Source of the DNA: Alphaproteobacteria bacterium
Lineage (GTDB): Bacteria; Pseudomonadota; Alphaproteobacteria; Micropepsales; Micropepsaceae
Assembly (NCBI GenBank): GCA_016124385.1
Contig: WGNU01000005.1
Coordinates: 496,001-560,000, forward strand
DNA length: 64,000 nt
Reading direction: 5' to 3'
Under the pieces are notes generated by a model, which saw only the letters and a list, made by a program, of their open reading frames with translations, ran no database searches and was not told where the DNA came from. Positions 57,926 to 64,000 of this stretch are shown here, in pieces; position 1 is the stretch's first letter; every line of letters begins with the position of its first letter. The position numbers and the translations under genes are program-made.

Positions 57926-58036
57926 ATGGCCCCCCCTGGCTAAGCGAAGCAGTTTGCCGTTGCGGGCGCAGCGGATAAAACGAAGAGCTGCGATTCGTAG
58001 AGCTCCGGCGAAAGGCGCCGGAGAAAAGGCCGCTGA

Positions 58037-59440
58037 TTGACGCCGGACAAAAAGCGCATCCTCGAGGAGTTCCTGGGCAAGCTGCCGAACCAGTCGGCCG
58101 TCCGGCTCGCTGCCGCCGTCGAGACCGACAAGGTCGGCGGCGGCTCGCTACTGCCCCACGACACGCTTCTTGACGCCCTCCGCCCGGCACTGCGCAAGGA
58201 GCAACGCCCGCCCCGGACGCCGACGCCCCTGCGGCTCGTCTGCGATGCCTTCAGCGACATGCTGATCGATGGCCCGCGCGCCCGAAAGCAGCCGGGCCGG
58301 ATCATGCGCTCCTCGATCGTGCCGATGTGGACCTGGGTTCGCGAGCAGCTGATGCCCGCGCGCCTGGCGGAGCAGACGCAGCGCATCTCCAAGAGTATTC
58401 AGACGCGCAACATGCCCGCTGCGATGGAAGTCGTCGGCGTTCTCCAGCAGGAGGTGAGCGAGGCGCTCCGCGCGGGTCTTGCCGCCTACGATCCCGATAC
58501 GAAGGAGGGCCGCGCCCTCGCGGCAAAGCTCGGCGGTCCGGACGTCATCGGCGATCTGCGCGACATGGCTCTGATGCTTCAGGTTGGCCCGGACCTCGCG
58601 CCCCTGCGGGACATGCTGCCGAAGCGGATCGACTCGCTCTCGGAAGAACAGCTAACCCTCATTCGCGCGACCTATGACGGCTTCACGGAGCATCACCCTG
58701 AACAGGCGCCTTATATCGCCTTGATGGTTCTCGGACGCCTCGAAAAGCCGTGGGAGGGCTTGAAGCTCCTGGGCGCCATCTCGCGGCAATCGGTCGACAC
58801 GCTGATCGCCAACACCGATCTTGGAATCGTTGGCGAGGTGCTTTTCTCCGACATGGAGGACATGGCGCACGCGGTTCGCCTGGTCGCCGGCGCCAATTTC
58901 AATCCGTTGGAAGTGGTCGAGAAAGTGGCGCAATTCGCACGCCATTCGGCGGGCATGACCCGCGAAATCGGGATCCGCAAGGATGGCAAATGGGGCCAGC
59001 GGCTCTTGAAGGCCCGGGCCGATATCGGCGAGGCAATGGAAACGCTCCTTTCGCGGGCACCTCGCGAGATCTTGAACGCGCTGCCGGTTCACAGGGTCGG
59101 CGGTTATGGCTCACGCGGACCGCGCCGCCCCGATCTCAGCCACCGCCCGGACCTGGAAAAGGTCGCGCGCGCGGCCCGCTTCGCCGAGCTCCTCTCGGGC
59201 GTCAAACCCTACGCCGCGCAGATCGCCTTCAACGCCGCCGCGAGTGACGCCTTCGAGGAGGTCGCCAATTCCTTGCGGCTCTACAACCAGGAAATCGTCA
59301 ACGAGATCCGCGCGGCCGAGCCCGAGGATCGCGTCAATGCGGAAGACTATGTCCGGATCGCGATGCGCATCTCCGATCTTCTCTTAGGAGAAGAAGAGAG
59401 CGATCAGCTCCGCCGCCGCGCCGCCGCGGCCGCACGCTAG
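58037..59440 (+). CDS. Hypothetical helical protein (467 aa, TTG start)
   Basis: Long ORF with consistent protein character: KKRILEEFLGKLPNQSAVRLAAAVETDK... ; no family recognised. Confidence 0.6.
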   Translation: MTPDKKRILEEFLGKLPNQSAVRLAAAVETDKVGGGSLLPHDTLLDALRPALRKEQRPPRTPTPLRLVCDAFSDMLIDGPRARKQPGRIMRSSIVPMWTWVREQLMPARLAEQTQRISKSIQTRNMPAAMEVVGVLQQEVSEALRAGLAAYDPDTKEGRALAAKLGGPDVIGDLRDMALMLQVGPDLAPLRDMLPKRIDSLSEEQLTLIRATYDGFTEHHPEQAPYIALMVLGRLEKPWEGLKLLGAISRQSVDTLIANTDLGIVGEVLFSDMEDMAHAVRLVAGANFNPLEVVEKVAQFARHSAGMTREIGIRKDGKWGQRLLKARADIGEAMETLLSRAPREILNALPVHRVGGYGSRGPRRPDLSHRPDLEKVARAARFAELLSGVKPYAAQIAFNAAASDAFEEVANSLRLYNQEIVNEIRAAEPEDRVNAEDYVRIAMRISDLLLGEEESDQLRRRAAAAAR

Positions 59441-60633
59441 ACGATTTTCGCCTCCCGCAGCGCGGCGATCGCACCTGAATCATAGCCGAGCGTGCTGAGG
59501 ATCTCCTCGGTGTGTTCGCCAAGGAGCGGCGGGCGCGCCCGCAGCCGCCCCGGCGTTTCGGAGAGCTTCACCGGCGTCTCGGCGAGCGGCGCGGGCGTCT
59601 CGAGCCCCGGATAGACGAGCGGCTTCAAATAGCCCATCGCGCGAACGTGAGGATCATCGAGCGTCTGCTGCGGCGCGTAGACGGGTCCCGCCGGAATGCG
59701 CGCGCCTTCGAGCGCGGCGATCGCTTCATCGACTGTGCGCTCCGCGACCCAAATCGCCATCCGCTTGCTGAGCAACGCGCCGTTGTCGCCGCGCGATTGA
59801 TCGCTCATGAAACGCGGATCCGACAGCCAATGGTCCTCACCCATCAGCTTCGCCCAACGCCGGAAGAGCGGATTGCCGTTGACGGTCGTCAGCACGAAAC
59901 CGTCCTTCGCGCGGAAAATGTCGGAGGGTCCTGAGTTTTGCGCGCGATTGCCGGTCGCGACGCGATCGAGCTTCAGGATCGCCTGCTCGATCAGATGGTA
60001 GTTGAAGAACGCGAGGGCCGTCTTGATGAGTGCGCCCTCGACGAGCTGGCCGCGACCGGATTTCTCGCGGTGATGAAGCGCGGCGAGCGTACCCAGCGCT
60101 GCAAGTGACGCGGTTCCGAAATCCACCCACGCCGCATAGCTCTTGATCGGCTCCTCGGGCGAGCCCGTCAGGTAGGTCGAGCCGCACATCGCCTGCGCGA
60201 TGCCGTCGAAGCCAACGCGGTTGGCATAGGGTCCCTCGCTGCCGAACGCGGAAACGGTTGTGACGACCAGGCGCGGATTGATCCGCGAAAGCGTGTCGTA
60301 GTCGAGGCCCATTGCGCTCAACGTTTCGGGCGGCAGATTGGCGACGACGACATCCGCCTCGGCCGCGAGCGCATGGGCGATCGCGCGGCCTTTTTCGGTC
60401 ATGGGGTCGAGCGTCAGCGAGCGCTTGTTGCGGTTCATCTGGAGGAACATTGCGCCGTCGCCATCGCTGCCGTCTGGCTTTTGCGTCAGCGGCAGCAGAT
60501 AGCGGTCTTCGCTGCCCTCGCGTTTTTCCACGCGAATGACATCGGCGCCGAGATCCCCCAGCAGTGCCGCGCAGTAGGGCCCCGCGATGTACCGGCCGAA
60601 ATCGAGGACCTTCACTCCCTCAAGTACGCTCAT
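59437..60633 (-). CDS. CaiB/BaiF-family CoA transferase
   Basis: LEGVKVLDFGRYIAGPYCAALLGDLGADVIRVEKREGSEDRY, NRNKRSLTLDPMTEKGRAI, GFDGIAQAMCGSTYLTG. Confidence 0.93.
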   Translation of the reverse strand: MSVLEGVKVLDFGRYIAGPYCAALLGDLGADVIRVEKREGSEDRYLLPLTQKPDGSDGDGAMFLQMNRNKRSLTLDPMTEKGRAIAHALAAEADVVVANLPPETLSAMGLDYDTLSRINPRLVVTTVSAFGSEGPYANRVGFDGIAQAMCGSTYLTGSPEEPIKSYAAWVDFGTASLAALGTLAALHHREKSGRGQLVEGALIKTALAFFNYHLIEQAILKLDRVATGNRAQNSGPSDIFRAKDGFVLTTVNGNPLFRRWAKLMGEDHWLSDPRFMSDQSRGDNGALLSKRMAIWVAERTVDEAIAALEGARIPAGPVYAPQQTLDDPHVRAMGYLKPLVYPGLETPAPLAETPVKLSETPGRLRARPPLLGEHTEEILSTLGYDSGAIAALREAKIV

Positions 60634-60719
60634 GGTTTCTCGCCTCTCTTGAGCGGATGACATTTGCAAGCTTAGGTATCGCAAGGAAGCGGGTCACGCG
60701 AAGAATGGAGTCGGCGCAG

Positions 60720-61064
60720 ATGACGGAAAAGGTCAACCCCTTGAAGCTGAACGCTCTTCAGCTCCGTACGCTGACCGTCCTTCAGGCGCTCGCCCGCTCG
60801 GGCGCGGCCTCCCTCAACGAGGACGGGACGGAGGCCACGATCCGCGGCTTGCCGAGCCCTCACGGCGATCACGTCCATATCGGCGATGCCGTGGTGCGGA
60901 CGGCCGATATGTCCGGCCTATCGCGCGAACCCGTCTGGAATGCGCTCGCGCGAAAGGGCCTCGCGCGCTCGGAGTGGCCGCGGGCCATCACGCTAACCGC
61001 GGCCGGGCTACTCTATGCGACGGGCCTCGACGACGAAATTCTTCATCGCCATAGCGGCCACTAG
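60720..61064 (+). CDS. Hypothetical protein
   Basis: MTEKVNPLKLNALQLRTLTVLQALARSGAASLNEDGTEATIRGLPSPHGDHVHIGDAVVRTADMSGL. Confidence 0.65.
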   Translation: MTEKVNPLKLNALQLRTLTVLQALARSGAASLNEDGTEATIRGLPSPHGDHVHIGDAVVRTADMSGLSREPVWNALARKGLARSEWPRAITLTAAGLLYATGLDDEILHRHSGH

Positions 61065-61666
61065 TGTTCGCGCAGCGCCGGCAGAGAGACGGGGCGGCCG
61101 TTTGGCTGCGCGCAATCCGCACCCAGGAGGCCGAACAGCGTTAGCGCGCGGTCGAGCAGTGTGCAGGAAGAAGCAATCGGCTCGGCCATCGCGCTGGTTT
61201 CGCAGGACAAAGCGTTGCTCGAGCAATAGGGCCATTCGCGCGGATGGACGATGATCTCGATTTGATCGAAAGAGATCGCCGGATTAGGCCCCTCGGTCAT
61301 GAAGGCTTCAAGATACTGCGCGGCCGCGAGGGCGTCGTAGTCGGTCCAGAGGATCGAGCCGTTCTTGGGGATCGCGCCAAAGCGGTAGCACGACACTGCA
61401 AACGTAACGGGCGCGCCACGCGCCATGTCGCCGCGAAAGACCTGCGCGACCGTTCCCGTGACCATGCAGTCGCCGCGCGCGCCCTCGGGTGACGTCACCT
61501 CGTTGATGCGGATCTGCAGATGATTGGCGGCCGACATGCGCGCGGCGAGGTAGGCTTCGGGTCCAACGCGCGCCCATGACGGCGCGACCGTCCCCGCCAG
61601 CATCGCGCACGCGATCGGAAGGGCGCTGGCCAGGAGGCGTAGCGATTGGACCGGGATCGCCGACAT
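61061..61666 (-). CDS. Hypothetical secreted protein
   Basis: N-terminal signal-like segment LRLLASALPIACAMLAGTVAPSWA; four cysteines. Confidence 0.6.
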   Translation of the reverse strand: MSAIPVQSLRLLASALPIACAMLAGTVAPSWARVGPEAYLAARMSAANHLQIRINEVTSPEGARGDCMVTGTVAQVFRGDMARGAPVTFAVSCYRFGAIPKNGSILWTDYDALAAAQYLEAFMTEGPNPAISFDQIEIIVHPREWPYCSSNALSCETSAMAEPIASSCTLLDRALTLFGLLGADCAQPNGRPVSLPALREH

Positions 61667-61770
61667 TCGTTCTCAAAAAACCATTTGCCGCAGAAGCGCT
61701 GGGCATTCCGTATTGTATTTAATACCGCGCTCATGATCTGTTGCATTAAATCGACGACATTGTTGCTCAA

Positions 61771-62604
61771 ATGCTGCTTTGGATCTTTTTTGCGCTGCTG
61801 ACGGGCGCGGCGACCATCCTGGTCATGGCGCCGCTCTTGCGCGGCGGCGCGCCCTTGGCAAGTGGCTCGGCGGAGGGAACGCAGGCTGCGCTGCTCGACG
61901 AAATCGAGGCCGAGGCAGCGTCAGGTCTGATCGACAAGGCGCAGGCCGAGGCCGCGCGGGCGGAGATCGCCCGCCGCTTTCTGCGGGCGACGCAAGGCGC
62001 GGCGGCCGCGGCACCCCTTAAGACTGAACGCGCACCCGCTTTCGCGCTCGCCGTCGGCGCGGGTGTGACGGTCGTGGCGTTGGGGCTTTATCTGACGCTC
62101 GGCTCGCCCGAGGTGCCCGATCAGCCGCTGTCGGGCCGGGGCGAGGAGATCGCCCGCCTGAAGGAGTTTCGCGGCCTCATCGGCGAGCTCGAGGCAAGGC
62201 TCGCGGCCGATCCCGCCCAGCCGAGAGGCTGGGAGATCCTGGCGCAATCCTATTTGCGGCTCGGCAATGTCGACGGGGCGATCGATGCGTTCGGCAAGGC
62301 CGCCGCGGCAAGCAAGCCCGAGGATGCGGACGGGTACTATGTCGCCCAGGCTCAGGTGCTGATCGAGCGCGATGGGGGCGTGATCGGTGCGACCGCACGC
62401 GACATCCTTTCCAAGGCGCTGGCTGCCAACCCGCGCAACGTGCTGGCGCGATATCTCTCCGCACTCGGCGCGGACCAGGCGGGCGACTACGATGATGCGA
62501 TCGCGCGCTGGCAGGCGCTGCTCGATGACATGCCGGAAGGCATGCCGTTTCGCGGCGAGATCGAGGAACGCCTCGCCGCCGCGCGAGCCGCCGCCGCTAG
62601 ATGA
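61771..62604 (+). CDS. CcmI-like c-type cytochrome biogenesis protein (TPR-containing)
   Basis: MLLWIFFALLTGAATILVMAPLLRG...LLDEIEAEAASGLIDKAQAEAARAEIARRFL; GWEILAQSYLRLGNVDGAIDAFGKA. Confidence 0.8.
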   Translation: MLLWIFFALLTGAATILVMAPLLRGGAPLASGSAEGTQAALLDEIEAEAASGLIDKAQAEAARAEIARRFLRATQGAAAAAPLKTERAPAFALAVGAGVTVVALGLYLTLGSPEVPDQPLSGRGEEIARLKEFRGLIGELEARLAADPAQPRGWEILAQSYLRLGNVDGAIDAFGKAAAASKPEDADGYYVAQAQVLIERDGGVIGATARDILSKALAANPRNVLARYLSALGADQAGDYDDAIARWQALLDDMPEGMPFRGEIEERLAAARAAAAR

Positions 62605-62608
62605 AAGA

Positions 62609-63403
62609 CTATTTCGCTGCGCTCATTGCCGAGGCAATGCGCAGCGTCTCGAAGGCGGCATCGCCTGCCTGGAACAGGCGGTTGATCGTGTCGAACAGCG
62701 GATCGCCGCGATAATCGCGCGACCAGATGCGCGGCAACTCCTGATTGACGATCCGCATCAGCCGCTTCCGGACGACTTCGAAATTCTCATAGAACACACG
62801 CACGATCCGCCCGTCCTCGATGGGAAGGGCGTTGATGCGCTCGCGGGCGGTTTCGAACTCGCGCATGTCGAGGCAATGCGCGTGATCGTGGCAAAACTGC
62901 GTGAATTCTGACGCGCTCGCGAGCACGTCGTAGAGGAGCGCCTGAATGAGCTTGGTCTTTGTGCCGTCGGGATAGTCCGCAAGGCGCGGATGCTCACTCG
63001 AGAAGGTGATGACGTGGCGATGCGCGATGACGACGCGCCCCAAAAGATTTCCCAGAAAGCCGATCTTGGACTCAAGATCGAGGGCGATCTCCGGCAGCCG
63101 TTTCTCAAGGCGGCGCTTCGCCGTCGGCTCCAGCGAGGAGCGGTAGTTTTTCCAGCCTTCGACCGCCTTGGAGGCAAGTTCGACGGCCTGCGGCACGAGC
63201 AAAAGCGTGCCCGGATCGAACACCGGGATCGCCTTGGGCGCGCTCACGAAGAGGGGCGCGTGCTCTTCCTCGAGATCGATCCGGAAATAGGCCGGTGTGA
63301 ACGGTGAGAACTGCCGATCACCTGGCGGAGGCGCCAAATCGAGCATCTGCAACATGCGCTCGATCGCATCCTCTGCACGGTCCCGCTTGCGCTTGAAGAG
63401 CAT
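62609..63403 (-). CDS. Hypothetical protein, paralog of 63439..64000
   Basis: HDHAHCLDMREFETARERINALPIEDGRIVRVFYENFEVVRKRLMRIVNQELPRI. Confidence 0.65.
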   Translation of the reverse strand: MLFKRKRDRAEDAIERMLQMLDLAPPPGDRQFSPFTPAYFRIDLEEEHAPLFVSAPKAIPVFDPGTLLLVPQAVELASKAVEGWKNYRSSLEPTAKRRLEKRLPEIALDLESKIGFLGNLLGRVVIAHRHVITFSSEHPRLADYPDGTKTKLIQALLYDVLASASEFTQFCHDHAHCLDMREFETARERINALPIEDGRIVRVFYENFEVVRKRLMRIVNQELPRIWSRDYRGDPLFDTINRLFQAGDAAFETLRIASAMSAAK

Positions 63404-63438
63404 GAAGTGACCCCCGATCGATCGCCGCTTTCGGCGCC

Positions 63439-64000
63439 CTAGCGCTCCTGCTTGAAGAGCGGCACGGATTCCTTCAGCACGCGCAGCAGCGCGACCGCGA
63501 TCTGATCGAGCCGCCCGATGATCGCGATCACGATCTCACCCACTGAATTCGCTTCGCGCATGATCCCAGGAACGTTCACGGTCAGAACGCGGTGCACCAC
63601 GCGGAACGCCGTCTGGAAGTTCGTATAGAAAACCGAAAGGAGGCGCTGGTCCGCCGCCGACATCTTCGCGATCTCGCCGCGCGCACTCTGATAGTCGGCC
63701 ATGTCGAGATAGTGCGCGTAGTCGGAATAGATTTCGAGGATTGCGTTCAACCGGCCGAAGAACTCACCCAGAAACTCGCGGTACTGGTTGATCCGGTCTT
63801 CTTCCGACCGATTGGCGAACGTGCGGCCCTCGTTCTCCATCTCGCTCATGAAGTCGTGGACGATCTGATAAACCGAGACGACTTTCTCCAGCACCGATCC
63901 CAGAAGCTCGATCTTGCGCTGCAGGTCGAGCGCGAGCGGCGCGGACGTCCCCTCGATGCGCTTGAAGACGGCGTCGTCGAGCACGACCTGGATGTGTTTG
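63439..64000 (-). CDS. Hypothetical protein, partial (runs off right edge), paralog of 62609..63403
   Basis: YSDYAHYLDMADYQSARGEIAKMSAADQRLLSVFYTNFQTAFRVVHRVLTVNVPGI; frame stays open to the window end (…KHIQVVLDDAVFK). Confidence 0.6.
   Translation of the reverse strand, partial: KHIQVVLDDAVFKRIEGTSAPLALDLQRKIELLGSVLEKVVSVYQIVHDFMSEMENEGRTFANRSEEDRINQYREFLGEFFGRLNAILEIYSDYAHYLDMADYQSARGEIAKMSAADQRLLSVFYTNFQTAFRVVHRVLTVNVPGIMREANSVGEIVIAIIGRLDQIAVALLRVLKESVPLFKQER

Overview
High-GC (alphaproteobacterial-type) chromosomal window, densely coded. Contents in order: fatty-acid/CoA genes; two tandem MFS transporters; a Na+/H+ antiporter; orphan ParA plus a ribbon-helix-helix-like partner; a MucR-type regulator; a three-gene regulatory locus resembling RogA/GafY/GafZ (gene transfer agent control); a PAS histidine kinase; a GIY-YIG nuclease gene boxed by perfect 16-bp inverted copies of a palindromic intergenic repeat; prfC; an ornithine/lysine-type decarboxylase; a short BLUF photoreceptor; a sulfite-reductase operon; a ThiY/SsuA-type ABC transporter; DUF1254/DUF1214 and PBP1A genes; an apparently complete ~14-kb RcGTA-like gene transfer agent cluster (terminase to host-specificity protein) with a strong intrinsic terminator inside it, just after the capsid gene; a SleB-like hydrolase; acyl-CoA dehydrogenases and a phasin; a PepSY-like/two-component module; an XRE gene with four GCAC-N3-GTGC operator-like palindromes; a CaiB-type CoA transferase; a CcmI-like gene; and a pair of uncharacterised paralogs at the right edge. 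At least three families of short palindromic intergenic repeats are present, one organised as REPIN-like inverted doublets and as a nested 39/42/81-bp tandem array next to the GIY-YIG gene. The two most interesting systems are (1) the GIY-YIG/REPIN-like repeat unit and (2) GTA cluster, rogA-gafYZ-like regulators and internal terminator(s) together in one window. No tRNA, rRNA or CRISPR was found. Product names come from reading the translated sequences; no database search was run.
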